Assembly (NCBI RefSeq): GCF_900166635.1 | Contig: NZ_LT800497.1 | Span: 1,754,368-1,818,367, forward strand | Source of the DNA: Oceanobacillus timonensis | GTDB taxonomy: Bacteria; Bacillota; Bacilli; Bacillales; Amphibacillaceae | Direction: 5' to 3' | DNA: 64,000 bases | Shown here: piece by piece, positions 31,333-40,803 of the stretch | Position numbering within the stretch: position 1 is the stretch's first letter | How the letters are laid out: each line of letters opens with the position of its first letter | Program-made: the position numbers and the translations under genes | Notes under the pieces: model-generated | What the model was told of the DNA's origin: nothing | What the model saw: only the letters and a program-made list of their open reading frames with translations | Databases searched by the model: none

Positions 31333-32751
31333 GTGCAATCATTTAATAAAACACCCATCATTATTGTACTTCTTATAGGTGGGTTTATTTCAATTTTAAA
31401 CCAGACAACGATGATTACCGCAATTCCACCGATTATGGAAGAAATGAATGTGAGTGCTAATACTGGGCAATGGCTGACAACAGTTTTTATGCTTGTTAAC
31501 GGCGTGATGATACCTGTTACGGCGTTTTTAATGGAACGATTCACGACAAGGCAGCTATTTATTACTGCGATGACTGTGTTTGCTGTCGGTACAGCTTTTT
31601 CTGCCCTTGCCCCTAACTTTGAGATGTTGCTTTTGGGCAGGACCATTCAATCTAGTGGAGCGGGCGTCATCATGCCGTTGATGCAGACTGTATTTTTATT
31701 ACTTTTCCCTGTGCAAAACCGCGGGGTAGCGATGGGGCTCGTCGGGCTTGTGATTTCCTTTGCTCCGGCAATTGGACCTGCTTTGTCCGGATGGGTTATT
31801 ACTACATTTTCTTGGCGTGCCGTATTTTTAATCATCCTTCCTATTGCAATCATTGTCATTTTGGTCGCTGCAAAAGTGATGAAAAACGTTACAGAATTGA
31901 CGTATCCGAAAATGGATATTATATCGATTATTTTATCATCTTTCGGTTTTGGCGGATTTTTATATGGATTTACAAGTGCGGGCAACAATGGCTGGGGAAG
32001 TATGATTACCATTACCACGCTCGTTGTCGGCGTTGTAGCTCTGACAGGATTTATATTCAGACAGTTACGTATGAAGACGCCTATGCTGGAATTCAGGGTT
32101 TTTAAAAATCCTATCTTCACATTGTCAACGATTATTCCGATGATTGCGTTTATGGGACTGATTGGTACAGAAACTCTGGTCCCGCTCTATATGCAAAACG
32201 GGCGTAGTTTTACAGCGATGGAAGCAGGGATTGCGCTTCTTCCCGGCGCACTTGTGAATGGGATGATGTCTCCGATTACTGGTCGCATATTTGATCATTT
32301 CGGGGCAAAATGGCTCTCGGTTATTGGACTTACGATTATTACCGTTTCTACATTCTTCTTTTCCAATCTGGGGCCATCTACATCCATGCTCATGATTACG
32401 ATTTTGTACGCGATTCGAATGTTTGGCTTGTCTATGGTTATGATGCCTGTAACAACAGCCGGTTTAAATCAGCTTCCAAGAGAGTTGATTCCGCATGGGA
32501 CAGCAATGACGAACACCATGCGTCAGGTTTCAGCGTCCATTGGAACGGCTATCGTCATTACTGTAATGACGACAACGGAAATATCTGCGGAAATCAATCC
32601 TGATATAGCCTATCCAATGATTCACGGTGTTAATGTAGCCTTTATGGTTATTACAGTACTTTCCCTTGTCGGTATTGTGCTCAGCTTTTTTATCAAAAAG
32701 GGCCATTCCCCCGATCAAGAAGAAAGTCCTGTGTATCGTGAACAAAAATAG
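31333..32751 (+). CDS. MFS drug exporter, DHA2 (14-TM) family, copy 1
   Basis: The 472-residue proton-driven exporter of the EmrB/QacA/LmrB family has 14 predicted helices. It carries motif A-like MERFTTRQLF between helices 2 and 3 and motif C-like VISFAPAIGPALSGWVI in helix 5. It is strongly similar to the next gene over its full length, so the two are a tandem duplication. GTG 31333 is chosen because AAGGTGA lies 10 bases upstream; ATG 31309 has no ribosome binding site. No regulator is adjacent. The substrate is unknown; lincomycin- or dye-like compounds are exported by relatives. Confidence 0.85.
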   Translation: MQSFNKTPIIIVLLIGGFISILNQTTMITAIPPIMEEMNVSANTGQWLTTVFMLVNGVMIPVTAFLMERFTTRQLFITAMTVFAVGTAFSALAPNFEMLLLGRTIQSSGAGVIMPLMQTVFLLLFPVQNRGVAMGLVGLVISFAPAIGPALSGWVITTFSWRAVFLIILPIAIIVILVAAKVMKNVTELTYPKMDIISIILSSFGFGGFLYGFTSAGNNGWGSMITITTLVVGVVALTGFIFRQLRMKTPMLEFRVFKNPIFTLSTIIPMIAFMGLIGTETLVPLYMQNGRSFTAMEAGIALLPGALVNGMMSPITGRIFDHFGAKWLSVIGLTIITVSTFFFSNLGPSTSMLMITILYAIRMFGLSMVMMPVTTAGLNQLPRELIPHGTAMTNTMRQVSASIGTAIVITVMTTTEISAEINPDIAYPMIHGVNVAFMVITVLSLVGIVLSFFIKKGHSPDQEESPVYREQK

Positions 32752-32756
32752 AACCT

Positions 32757-32791
32757 GAAACGGCGTCAAGGCCACTCTTGGCGTCGTTTTA
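32757..32791 (+). terminator. Terminator between the tandem exporters
   Basis: The imperfect stem AACGGCGTCAAG / CTTGGCGTCGTTTT (with G:T pairs) is followed by a short T run. It suggests that the two exporters are separately controlled. Confidence 0.6.
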
Positions 32792-32962
32792 TGGTGATGT
32801 ACGAAAGCTATCGTTTATTCATTCGGGAAAGAACATATGGAACATTTAAGGAGTTTATTTACACATTTTTGCGTATAAATAAGTTGATTTTTCATTTTAT
32901 ATATGATATTATCAAATATTGTCGCTTAGATGTAATTTTATTTGTAAGGAAGTTGGTATATA

Positions 32963-34366
32963 ATGGAGAACGAAAAATCATTTGAACTAAGAAAATATAT
33001 TCCGCTTTTTGCGGTATTACTATCAGGTGCTTTCGTTACTATTTTAAACCAGACGTTGCTTGGGACTGCACTCCCACCTATTATGAAAGATCTCAATTTA
33101 AGTGAGAGTACAGCACAATGGCTGCAGTCTGTTTTTATGCTCGTAAATGGTATTATGATTCCAATTACGGCTTTTTTAATTGATAAATTCACTACACGAA
33201 AGCTATTTATGACTGCAATGGGATTGTTCACTATCGGAACCTTTATTGCAGCAGTTTCACCGAACTTTACATTGTTATTGGTCGGACGGATTTTACAAGC
33301 TTCAGGTGCAGGTATTATGATGCCACTAATGCAAACAATCTTGTTTCTGACCTTCCCTGTCCATAGAAGAGGTACAGCGATGGGGCTATTTGGCCTTGTT
33401 ATTGCATTTGCTCCGGCAATTGGTCCAAGTCTATCGGGCTGGCTCGTAGACCAGTTCCCTTGGCGCAGTGTATTTTATGTTGTACTGCCAATTGCCATTA
33501 TCGATATGATTGCAGCTTACTTCTTATTAAAAAATGTGACGGAGCTGAAAAAACCAAAATTGGATGTTTTATCTGTCATCTTGTCGACGATTGGATTCGG
33601 TTCACTTCTATACGGATTCAGTGTCGCTGGTGATGCAGGATGGTTCAGTCTTCAAGTTGTATTAACGATGGTTATCGGTATTATTTCTCTCTACTGGTTC
33701 ATCACAAGACAGCTGAAATTGAAAGAACCACTGCTCGAGTTCAGGGTGTTCAAACACGGTACATTCACACTGGCAACCATTCTAGGTATGTTTGTCTTTG
33801 CTGCGATGATTGGTACGAATGTTATTTTACCGTTATACATGCAGAATATGGTTGGATTCTCGGCTCTTGAATCTGGACTTGTATTATTACCAGGTGCCAT
33901 TATAATGGGATTCTCTAACCCGATTACCGGTTATCTTTTTGATAGATTTGGAGGCAAATGGCTCGCTCGAGGCGGTCTGTTGCTTCTATCCGTAACAACT
34001 TTTGCGTTTACGAACTTATCTGCGGATACAAGTTTTGCCTATCTATCAACCATGAATGCGATTCGGATGATTTCCATTGCGATGGTTATGATGCCGATGA
34101 CGACGTTGGCGTTGAACCAGTTGCCGAATGAATTGATTCCACATGGAACTGCGATGAATAACACCTTCCGTCAAGTGGCCGGTTCTGTAGGTACAGCGGT
34201 ACTTGTCACCATCATGTCTACGACGAGTATACCGGCTGATGGTGTGAATGGCATTATTCATGGGGTGAACGTCTCCTTTATTGTAGCTGCAGTTATAGCT
34301 ATTATTGGGTTCCTCCTTTCCTTTAGGTTAAAAGAAGAGGTGAAACCGGGAGATCGTGTTATGTAA
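32963..34366 (+). CDS. MFS drug exporter, DHA2 (14-TM) family, copy 2
   Basis: This 467-residue paralogue of the preceding gene shares blocks such as ILNQT, QWL..VFMLVNG.MIP.TAFL, FTTRKLFMTAM, SGAGIMMPLMQT and FAPAIGPSLSGWL. The helix-5 motif and the loop 2-3 DKFTTRKL motif are intact. It is expected to expel hydrophobic drugs. The ATG has AAGGAAG about ten bases upstream. The two copies have diverged clearly, so the duplication is not recent. Confidence 0.87.
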   Translation: MENEKSFELRKYIPLFAVLLSGAFVTILNQTLLGTALPPIMKDLNLSESTAQWLQSVFMLVNGIMIPITAFLIDKFTTRKLFMTAMGLFTIGTFIAAVSPNFTLLLVGRILQASGAGIMMPLMQTILFLTFPVHRRGTAMGLFGLVIAFAPAIGPSLSGWLVDQFPWRSVFYVVLPIAIIDMIAAYFLLKNVTELKKPKLDVLSVILSTIGFGSLLYGFSVAGDAGWFSLQVVLTMVIGIISLYWFITRQLKLKEPLLEFRVFKHGTFTLATILGMFVFAAMIGTNVILPLYMQNMVGFSALESGLVLLPGAIIMGFSNPITGYLFDRFGGKWLARGGLLLLSVTTFAFTNLSADTSFAYLSTMNAIRMISIAMVMMPMTTLALNQLPNELIPHGTAMNNTFRQVAGSVGTAVLVTIMSTTSIPADGVNGIIHGVNVSFIVAAVIAIIGFLLSFRLKEEVKPGDRVM

Positions 34367-34394
34367 GGTTATAGGAATGTTTTTGATTAAAGTA

Positions 34395-34565
34395 TCAAGC
34401 GTCAAAACAGTTTATTGCTGTTTTGATGTTTGGTGCTTTTTTTCGATCATTGACAAACAGCGAAGATAGGATAGCAAAAGCTAAAAAAAAGGAAACTAGC
34501 AGTACAACAATAAATGTAAACCATTGTAAAATCATACTGGAAGATATAACGGATACAACTATCAT
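34395..34565 (-). CDS. Small membrane peptide (56 aa)
   Basis: ATG 34565 on the minus strand has a near-perfect ribosome binding site (AGGAGG, six bases upstream). The frame encodes MIVVSVISSSMILQWFTFIV, a run of hydrophobic residues, then a basic tail (VNDRKKAPNIK) and stops at 34395. It starts 17 bases after the stop of the minus-strand gene at 34583, as in an operon. The tail runs into the terminator hairpin of the convergent exporter gene, which is unusual. The reading depends on a run of 8 T, so a length error would change the end. Confidence 0.5.
   Translation of the reverse strand: MIVVSVISSSMILQWFTFIVVLLVSFFLAFAILSSLFVNDRKKAPNIKTAINCFDA
34400..34443 (+). terminator. Terminator after exporter copy 2
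   Basis: The stem TCAAAACAG / CTGTTTTGA with a 7-nt loop is followed 10 bases later by a T run. Confidence 0.65.
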
Positions 34566-34582
34566 GTTCGTCCTCCTATTCT

Positions 34583-34948
34583 TTAGTTATCTAATTTTAT
34601 CAATAATACGATCGATATTATCGCCGTGAAAAGAGGCAATACATTTAAAGCTAGCAATTGGTACATCCTTAACCCTTCACTTACTGCAATTGGAAGAAAA
34701 AATCTCACTACTAAAAAAGCAGAAACACCACTCAGTGTAGGTAAGACAGCGATAAAATTCCGCTGTATTGCAGATGCTGGCGGGTCTTTGTAAATTTTCA
34801 TTGCCACATATAAGGTTCCTAAAGCAACGAGGAGTAGCAGAATAGTCTGTAAATTTTCGTTGTCAATTCCATGTTTATCTTCTCTTAAATTCAGCCTAGC
34901 ATAGATAAATTTGTACTGCAATTGCTGCTGAACTGGTATCATATACAC
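34583..34948 (-). CDS. Hypothetical membrane protein (about 100-121 aa)
   Basis: The minus-strand frame has three hydrophobic segments (LQTILLLLVALGTLYVAM, IAVLPTLSGVSAFLVVRFF, LLALNVLPLFTAIISIVLL) with charged linkers, a credible small membrane protein of unknown function. The start is unclear: the first in-frame GTG (34948) and ATG (34942) lack a ribosome binding site, while AAGAGAAG sits before an out-of-frame ATG. The 5' end may therefore be altered. The 56-residue membrane peptide follows in the same direction. Confidence 0.5.
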   Translation of the reverse strand: MYMIPVQQQLQYKFIYARLNLREDKHGIDNENLQTILLLLVALGTLYVAMKIYKDPPASAIQRNFIAVLPTLSGVSAFLVVRFFLPIAVSEGLRMYQLLALNVLPLFTAIISIVLLIKLDN

Positions 34949-35158
34949 AAGAGGGGAAGTCGAAAATATAATTGGTTATTAAATAGATATAGAAAAGCAG
35001 AACCAGTATTGGATTTTGAAATTCAAGGATTTGGCACAAATGATGATACATTAAAGTAGGGAATTTTAATCTACTGTATTTTTGCAATCATCTTAAATGC
35101 AATGTATCTGGGTGAATTTTGTTTTATATGAAAACAGTAGTACAAAGGGGACATATAC

Positions 35159-35752
35159 ATGATAATTTGGTTAAATGGAGCTTTTGGTTCAGGAAAAACA
35201 ACGAGCGCATATGAATTAAAACGAAGACTGCCCAACTCATTTGTGTATGATCCAGAAAATATAGGTTATTTTATCCGTGAAAACATACCAAAGGAATTAC
35301 ATAAATCTAATTTTCAAGACCATGCGCATTGGAGAACATTTAATTATGAAATGTTAAAGTATATTGCTGATACATATAATGGTACGATTATTGTACCAAT
35401 GACCATCTTTAATCCCCAATACTACGAGGAAATCATTCAAAAACTTATTGACAATGGCCATTCTGTAAGGCATTATATCCTATATGCTGATAAAAGCACC
35501 TTGTTAAAACGCTTGAATAAAAGGCTAGAACGAGGTGAAACGTGGACAAAGTCACAAATTGACCGCTGTATTCAAGTTTTTAATACAGAAATTACGGAAG
35601 AAAAAATAATTACGGACAATAAACGGATGGATACGGTTGTGGATGAAATCGCAAAACGGAGTAAAATAAGCCTTTTACCAGATAAAAGAACTTCCTTGAA
35701 AAAATGGGTTGATAGAGTAATTGTGTTAATGAAGCATATTAGACTTAAATGA
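35159..35752 (+). CDS. tmrB: Tunicamycin resistance protein TmrB-like ATP-binding protein
   Basis: The 197-residue protein is the same length as B. subtilis TmrB, a P-loop protein that binds tunicamycin. Walker A is GAFGSGKTT (residues 7-15). The YDPENIGYFIREN segment and the lid-like RLNKRLERGETWTKSQIDRC segment resemble small-molecule kinases. The C-terminal helix KKWVDRVIVLMKHIRLK is amphipathic and could anchor the protein at the membrane, as proposed for TmrB. The ATG is preceded by AAAGGGG. It is a single gene. Confidence 0.82.
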   Translation: MIIWLNGAFGSGKTTSAYELKRRLPNSFVYDPENIGYFIRENIPKELHKSNFQDHAHWRTFNYEMLKYIADTYNGTIIVPMTIFNPQYYEEIIQKLIDNGHSVRHYILYADKSTLLKRLNKRLERGETWTKSQIDRCIQVFNTEITEEKIITDNKRMDTVVDEIAKRSKISLLPDKRTSLKKWVDRVIVLMKHIRLK

Positions 35753-35792
35753 AATACGAAATAAAAAATATGTTAAAAAGTGAGGATATGAA

Positions 35793-36533
35793 ATGATTGC
35801 AAAGACAGAAGCGGATTTTAATGGATTAAAAGAAATCGGTAAGATTTGCGCGGAGATTCGAGATGAATTAGTCCAACGTGCTAAACCGGGAATGACGACG
35901 AAAGAACTGGATGATATGGCAGGAGCGATGTTTGAAAAAGCAGATGCTCAATCCGCCCCAAAAGGAGAATATGATTTCCCTGGGTATACATGTATCAGCG
36001 TAAATGAAGAAGTAGCGCATGGAATCCCGGGAAAGCGGACGATTCAAGAAGGAGATCTTGTTAATATTGATGTTTCAGGTTCCAAAAATGGTTATTTCGC
36101 AGATACTGGAATTTCGATTGTAGTCGGAAACGGAGAGGAAATCCTGCAAAAAATATGCGACGTTGCTAAAGAAGCATTTGATGCTGGCCTGAAGAAGGCA
36201 AAGCCGGGTTCGAAAAAAAGCGGTCTTGGAAAAGCGGTACACAATACAGCCAAACAAAATGAGTTAACCGTTATAACTAACCTTACGGGGCATGGCATTG
36301 GACGATCTATTCATGAAGCACCGGACCATATTTTCAATTATTACTCCCGCTGGGATGATGAAATTTTAAAAGATGGTATGGTGATTGCTTTTGAACCTTT
36401 TATCTCGACATTGGAAGAGGAAGTGTACCAGTCGGAAGATGGCTGGACTTTTCTGACAGATGAAAGCTTTGTGGCTCAATATGAGCATACGATTATTTTG
36501 ACGAAGGAAGGACCGGTTATTACGACATTGTAA
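35793..36533 (+). CDS. map: Type I methionine aminopeptidase
   Basis: The 246-residue metallopeptidase removes the initiator methionine from new proteins. The five metal ligands of the family are visible: Asp in NIDVSG, Asp in FADTGI, His in GHGIGRSIHE, Glu in AFEPF and Glu in QYEHTI. The YTCISVNEEVAHGIP substrate block is also present. It stands outside the ribosomal protein operon, like B. subtilis YflG, so it is probably the second paralogue (inference). The ATG has a GTGAGGAT ribosome binding site 9 bases upstream. Confidence 0.92.
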   Translation: MIAKTEADFNGLKEIGKICAEIRDELVQRAKPGMTTKELDDMAGAMFEKADAQSAPKGEYDFPGYTCISVNEEVAHGIPGKRTIQEGDLVNIDVSGSKNGYFADTGISIVVGNGEEILQKICDVAKEAFDAGLKKAKPGSKKSGLGKAVHNTAKQNELTVITNLTGHGIGRSIHEAPDHIFNYYSRWDDEILKDGMVIAFEPFISTLEEEVYQSEDGWTFLTDESFVAQYEHTIILTKEGPVITTL

Positions 36534-36548
36534 GAGGTGAATACTACT

Positions 36549-36585
36549 AAAAGGGCGCACTAATTGAATAAAAGTGCGCTTTTAC
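36549..36585 (+). terminator. Terminator after map
   Basis: The stem AAAAGGGCGCAC / GTGCGCTTTT with a 13-nt loop is followed by TTAC. Confidence 0.8.
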
Positions 36586-36668
36586 TGTATTGAGTCAGAT
36601 TTTGCAAATTTTATTTAATTAACAAAAGCGACCAAGATATATCGGAATCAAGATTGCTTTTAATACAT

Positions 36669-36938
36669 TCAAATTCTATCTAAAAACAAAATGAAGTTAC
36701 TACCTGCCCATAGAAAAATTCCTAATTGCGTCAGGATATAGACAGTTAGTTCAACAGACGTTAATTTTCTTTCCTTTTTGATTTTCTTAAAATGAAAATA
36801 ATAGTAAATGGCACAAAACAATAAGACTGCTCCGGATAATTGGGATATGTTTTCTAATAAGCCAACCAATAAAAACTCCCTCTCTTTTTCACGTGTTCGC
36901 AGGTGGTAGAGTTTCTCAATCCCTTGAAATAGTACCAT
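36669..36938 (-). CDS. Small hypothetical membrane protein
   Basis: The 89-codon minus-strand frame has two hydrophobic segments (SQLSGAVLLFCAIYYYF and VYILTQLGIFLWAGSNFILF) separated by a basic loop (HFKKIKKERK). It has no recognisable family, and no clear ribosome binding site precedes the ATG, so the 5' end is uncertain. The following 300 bases up to the aspartase gene hold no other gene. Confidence 0.4.
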   Translation of the reverse strand: MVLFQGIEKLYHLRTREKEREFLLVGLLENISQLSGAVLLFCAIYYYFHFKKIKKERKLTSVELTVYILTQLGIFLWAGSNFILFLDRI

Positions 36939-37242
36939 TGTATCAAAATATTTGTGAAATTTAAACGCAAATTAGTTTACCTATACGATGAAATCTTTTT
37001 TTATTTGAAGATCGCCCCTTATTTAAGATGAAAGTATATCCACTCCGGAACTTTATCAAAGTATCCATTATCAAAATCGTTTGCAATTCTTATGTAATCA
37101 GTAAGCAATGGGTTAAAAAAAGCATACAAAAATGAAACAAGACATATGGAACGAAGAGGAAAACAAAGGAGGGGTAGGAATTATTCCCTTTTGATAGTAT
37201 AATGAAAGTGTTAGATTAGTATTCGTACAGGAAGTGTATATA

Positions 37243-38667
37243 ATGAAAAAAACGGATTTTAGAATTGAAAAAGACTCCTTGGGTCAAAAAACAATTTCTC
37301 AGGATGCCTATTATGGTGTTCAAACGGTACGTGCTCTTGAGAACTTTCCTATCACGGAAATTCCTGTTCATAAAGAGCTGATTCTTGCGCTTGCCGAGGT
37401 GAAAAAAGCAGCAGCACTGGCCAATATGCATATCGGAATGTTACCGGAAGATATCGGGAAAGCAATTGTAAGCGCTGCCGATGAAGTGCTGGAAGGAAAA
37501 CTATTGGATCAGTTCGTTGTCGATTCTATTCAGGGAGGAGCAGGAACCTCCATTAATATGAACATGAACGAGGTTTTGGCCAATCGTGCTTTGGAAATAC
37601 TGGGAAAAGAAAGAGGGGATTATAGTTTTTGTTCGCCTAATACGCATGTCAACATGTCCCAGTCCACGAATGATACGATACCAACAGCTTTAAAAATAGC
37701 TTCCTATCGCATGGCACAGGAATTGATCACGACCTTGCAGCAATTGGAAAAAGAACTGGTGAAGAAAGAAGCGGAATTTCAGAATGTGTTGAAAATGGGA
37801 CGGACCCACCTGCAAGACGCTGTACCCATCCAGTTAAGCCAGGAATTCAGCGCTTATTCGGAAGTAGTTGGCCGGGATATAAATCGAATTACGCAAGTAG
37901 CGGAGGCAATGCTGACAGTCAATATTGGTGCAACAGCTGTCGGGACGGGTCTTAATGCTAAACCTGAATATATGGAAAAGGCAGTAACACAATTATCCAA
38001 ACAGCTTGGCGTAAAGCTCCATTCAGCGAAAAATTTAGTGGATGGCACACAGAATACAGACGCTTATACAGCACTATCAGCATCATTGAAAGTGTTGGCA
38101 ATGAATATGTCCAAAATTTGTAATGACTTGCGCATGATGGCTTCTGGACCAATGACAGGTCTTCAGGAGATCACCCTTCCTGTAAAACAGCCAGGTTCTT
38201 CTATTATGCCTGGGAAAGTAAACCCAGTTATGATTGAAGTGGTAAATCAAGCTGCTTTTCAAGTTGCGGGCAATGATCAGTCGATTTGTATGGCATCTGA
38301 GGCCGGGCAATTTGAGTTGAACGTAATGGGGCCTGTTATCACGTTTAATTTGCTGCAGTCTCTTCAAGTAATGAATAACAGCTTGGATGTATTTACGCGC
38401 TATGCAGTGAGTGACATAGAAGCAAATGTAGAGAGGTGCCGGGAGTATGTGGAAGAAAGTTATGGCATTATCACCGCATTGAATCCACATTTAGGATATG
38501 AAACAGCCGCCAAGGTAGTTAAGCAGGCAATTGAAACAGGGCTGACTATCAAAGAAATCTGCAAGGCGCACGACCTACTTTCAGAGGAGGAATTGGATAC
38601 GATTCTGGATCCAAAAGAAATGACGACACCAGGCATTGCCGGGAATGAGTTTTTGATGAAAAAATGA
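37243..38667 (+). CDS. aspA: Aspartate ammonia-lyase (aspartase)
   Basis: The 474-residue enzyme of the fumarase/aspartase superfamily reversibly deaminates L-aspartate to fumarate. The catalytic serine loop is GSSIMPGKVNP (about residues 317-327). Other blocks are GVQTVRALENFPI near the N-terminus, the GGAGTSINMNMNEV and SPNTHVNMSQSTND segments, and MGRTHLQDAVPIQL. The QSTNDTIPT and TGLQEI features fit aspartase rather than fumarase. ATG 37243 has AGGAAG 8 bases upstream. It is monocistronic, not coupled to an asparaginase gene. Confidence 0.92.
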   Translation: MKKTDFRIEKDSLGQKTISQDAYYGVQTVRALENFPITEIPVHKELILALAEVKKAAALANMHIGMLPEDIGKAIVSAADEVLEGKLLDQFVVDSIQGGAGTSINMNMNEVLANRALEILGKERGDYSFCSPNTHVNMSQSTNDTIPTALKIASYRMAQELITTLQQLEKELVKKEAEFQNVLKMGRTHLQDAVPIQLSQEFSAYSEVVGRDINRITQVAEAMLTVNIGATAVGTGLNAKPEYMEKAVTQLSKQLGVKLHSAKNLVDGTQNTDAYTALSASLKVLAMNMSKICNDLRMMASGPMTGLQEITLPVKQPGSSIMPGKVNPVMIEVVNQAAFQVAGNDQSICMASEAGQFELNVMGPVITFNLLQSLQVMNNSLDVFTRYAVSDIEANVERCREYVEESYGIITALNPHLGYETAAKVVKQAIETGLTIKEICKAHDLLSEEELDTILDPKEMTTPGIAGNEFLMKK

Positions 38668-38672
38668 ATATC

Positions 38673-38722
38673 AAAAAGGTAACTGTTATCTTGTATCTCA
38701 AAGAATGCAGTTACCTTTTTGT
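38673..38722 (+). terminator. Terminator after aspA
   Basis: A perfect 13-bp stem AAAAAGGTAACTG / CAGTTACCTTTTT ends in a T run. Confidence 0.88.
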
Positions 38723-38734
38723 TTTAAAGGATTT

Positions 38735-38923
38735 AAAAATGTTGTTCACGCATTGCAATTATTAGATATAGCAAAAGACGGGCTTGACCTAGAGATGGAG
38801 GTTAACAGGCTTCATGCTATCGTTGATGGAATGGCGATGCATCACTTATTAAATCCAGAGCAGTTTACACATGAAGACATGATGGGGACTTTAAAGTATC
38901 ATCTTCATTCTCTTTTAAAGTAA
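38735..38923 (+). pseudogene. Orphan C-terminal fragment of a TetR-family regulator
   Basis: The frame reads VVHALQLLDIAKDGLDLEME, then RLHAIVDGMAMHHLLNPEQF..., ending in YHLHSLLK. This is the usual C-terminal helix pair of TetR/AcrR regulators (the 'RLHALVDGLALH' block). No DNA-binding domain precedes it; the aspA terminator does. It is a remnant left by a deletion. Confidence 0.6.
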
Positions 38924-39005
38924 TTTAAAGGCCTTAGAAGATAATTTGTATATGTTAAGATAGATTAAAAGGTCTAGGTGTTGTTTGAAACAGGGGGAGG
39001 TAATT

Positions 39006-40223
39006 ATGAACTTTATCAGAGAAAATACGAAAAATCGTTGGAAAGCACAAATTAAAAGTACTGCTTCTGAAATAACAACAAATCGTGTCTTTTCGTTTAT
39101 TGATCGCTTTATAAAAGATAAGCGAATGGTACTTCTTGGTGAAAATTCACATGGGATAGCGGACTATTTCACAACTAAAACGGACTTAATCCGTTATTTG
39201 CATCAATATCATGGATTTAACGTTGTCGTGCTAGAAAGCGGTCTTCTGGAAGCAACGCTGTGCAAATCATTTTTAGGCGATTACTCCCCTGAAAAACAAA
39301 TTCAAAATACCTTATTAGATATCTACCATAATGAAGAGCTGAGGCCACTGTTTTCTGAGGAATGGGCTAAGTCTTTAAAACTTAGCGGAATGGATCCTCA
39401 GCCTACTTATCCATTAACATCTGAATATATGTTAGATTGGATAAAAAATTATACAGATAACGAGTTATATGAAACTATGAGAACGGTTGAAGAACACTAT
39501 TTTGAATTGAACACTGAAATGTTGGTGAAGATGACAAAATCTTTAAAAAGAAGAATGAAGATTGTTATTCCAGAATATGAATCCGTATTGAAAATGATAA
39601 ATAACAAACAGGAAAGCTACACGAATCCAGAAATACAAAGGATGCTTCTATTAATCAAAAGGGGAATGCAAAATAGGCTGCAGTGGCTACAAGTCAATTT
39701 AAAGGGTTATCTGTCCTCTGGGATTCAAAGAGGCTTTAATATGTATCAAAACTTAGAATGGCTGATGAATCACTATTATAAAGATGAGAAAATCATTGTA
39801 TGGGCGCATAATTTTCATATACGGAAAAGGCACACGCTTACCGCAAAGTTATTAGGAATTAAATCAGTGGGTTACTGGTTGCAAAAGAATTATCCCAAAG
39901 ACTTTTATGCAATTGGTTTTTATGCGGGAGCCGGCACATTTGCAACTCCATTGCGGGTTGAATTCGAGATAGACACTAAGAAAAGAAATCATTATCATTT
40001 AGAGCCATTACTTTATGAGACATCTGAATCAAACTTATTTCTACCACTTGATGAAAAAAATCAAATGCCGGATAAAAAAATGTGGCTTAAAAGAAGATGG
40101 ATCTTATTAGAATCGGGATTTTCAGGTCTTTCCCCAATGGTTATTTACCCACAAGATCACTATGATGCAATTATTTTTATACGGGAAGTGACCTCACCTA
40201 ATTATTTAAAACGGTCTGAATAA
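39006..40223 (+). CDS. Erythromycin esterase family protein
   Basis: The 405-residue protein belongs to the erythromycin esterase/EreA-like superfamily (PF05139). Key blocks are VLLGENSHGIADYF near the N-terminus (with the conserved histidine), NVVVLESG, and IIVWAHNFHIRKRHT in the C-terminal half (second conserved histidine). True macrolide esterases are a minority of this family, so macrolide resistance is not implied. ATG 39006 has a strong AGGGGGAGG site; the in-frame TTG upstream would include it. Confidence 0.78.
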   Translation: MNFIRENTKNRWKAQIKSTASEITTNRVFSFIDRFIKDKRMVLLGENSHGIADYFTTKTDLIRYLHQYHGFNVVVLESGLLEATLCKSFLGDYSPEKQIQNTLLDIYHNEELRPLFSEEWAKSLKLSGMDPQPTYPLTSEYMLDWIKNYTDNELYETMRTVEEHYFELNTEMLVKMTKSLKRRMKIVIPEYESVLKMINNKQESYTNPEIQRMLLLIKRGMQNRLQWLQVNLKGYLSSGIQRGFNMYQNLEWLMNHYYKDEKIIVWAHNFHIRKRHTLTAKLLGIKSVGYWLQKNYPKDFYAIGFYAGAGTFATPLRVEFEIDTKKRNHYHLEPLLYETSESNLFLPLDEKNQMPDKKMWLKRRWILLESGFSGLSPMVIYPQDHYDAIIFIREVTSPNYLKRSE

Positions 40224-40328
40224 TTGAAAAAATACTATTTGAAAGCGCTCTTCTTTGTATAAGCTGATAAGATCATCTAAGACAACTGGTAGTTTGTTCT
40301 AGGTTCATATTTGTGTATGAAAAAAGAT

Positions 40329-40559
40329 TTATTTTCCTTCTGCATTTAACTCTTCTTTTTCATTCTCTCGATAAAAACCGATTTTATCGGGCTTTAATAC
40401 AGAAATGGAATAAATAATAGAAGACAACAGCATAATTAATGCTAAAGCAACAATGGTAAGACGCAACGAAACAAGATCAGCTATAAAGCCAATTACTAGA
40501 ATAAATACTACCTGAACTGCACTTTGAATCAACTGGTAAATGCTTGTAACTCTACCCAT
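40329..40559 (-). pseudogene. Orphan C-terminal fragment of an MFS transporter
   Basis: The minus-strand frame encodes MGRVTSIYQLIQSAVQVVFI, then LVIGFIADLVSLRLTIVALA and a hydrophilic tail with KPDKIGFYRE. This is the last two helices of a 12-TM MFS protein. A stop lies immediately upstream and the preceding 240 bases do not continue the protein, so about 80% of the gene is missing. No other gene is seen at 40560-40803. Confidence 0.6.
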
Positions 40560-40803
40560 TACATCAAATTAAGTCAGTTAGAAGAAGAGATTGTTTATTG
40601 CTTTATGAATGGATTAGAGGGTCATTCGGGAGGAGAATTCCGAATTATTTATATAGTCCACGCTAAGTAAAGAATATCATTAAATCTACTGTCGTATTCA
40701 GCGGTTTAATCCAGCACTTTGTACAATAGAGCAACATCTGAAAACTATAATTGACAAGAAACCATTTAATTAATTCCACAATAGAATAAAAGAGGTGTTA
40801 TAA

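Noticed and set aside
31791..32105. Plus-strand alternative-frame ORF within exporter copy 1
   Set aside because: It lies inside the exporter in a second frame and encodes tyrosine/histidine-rich nonsense.
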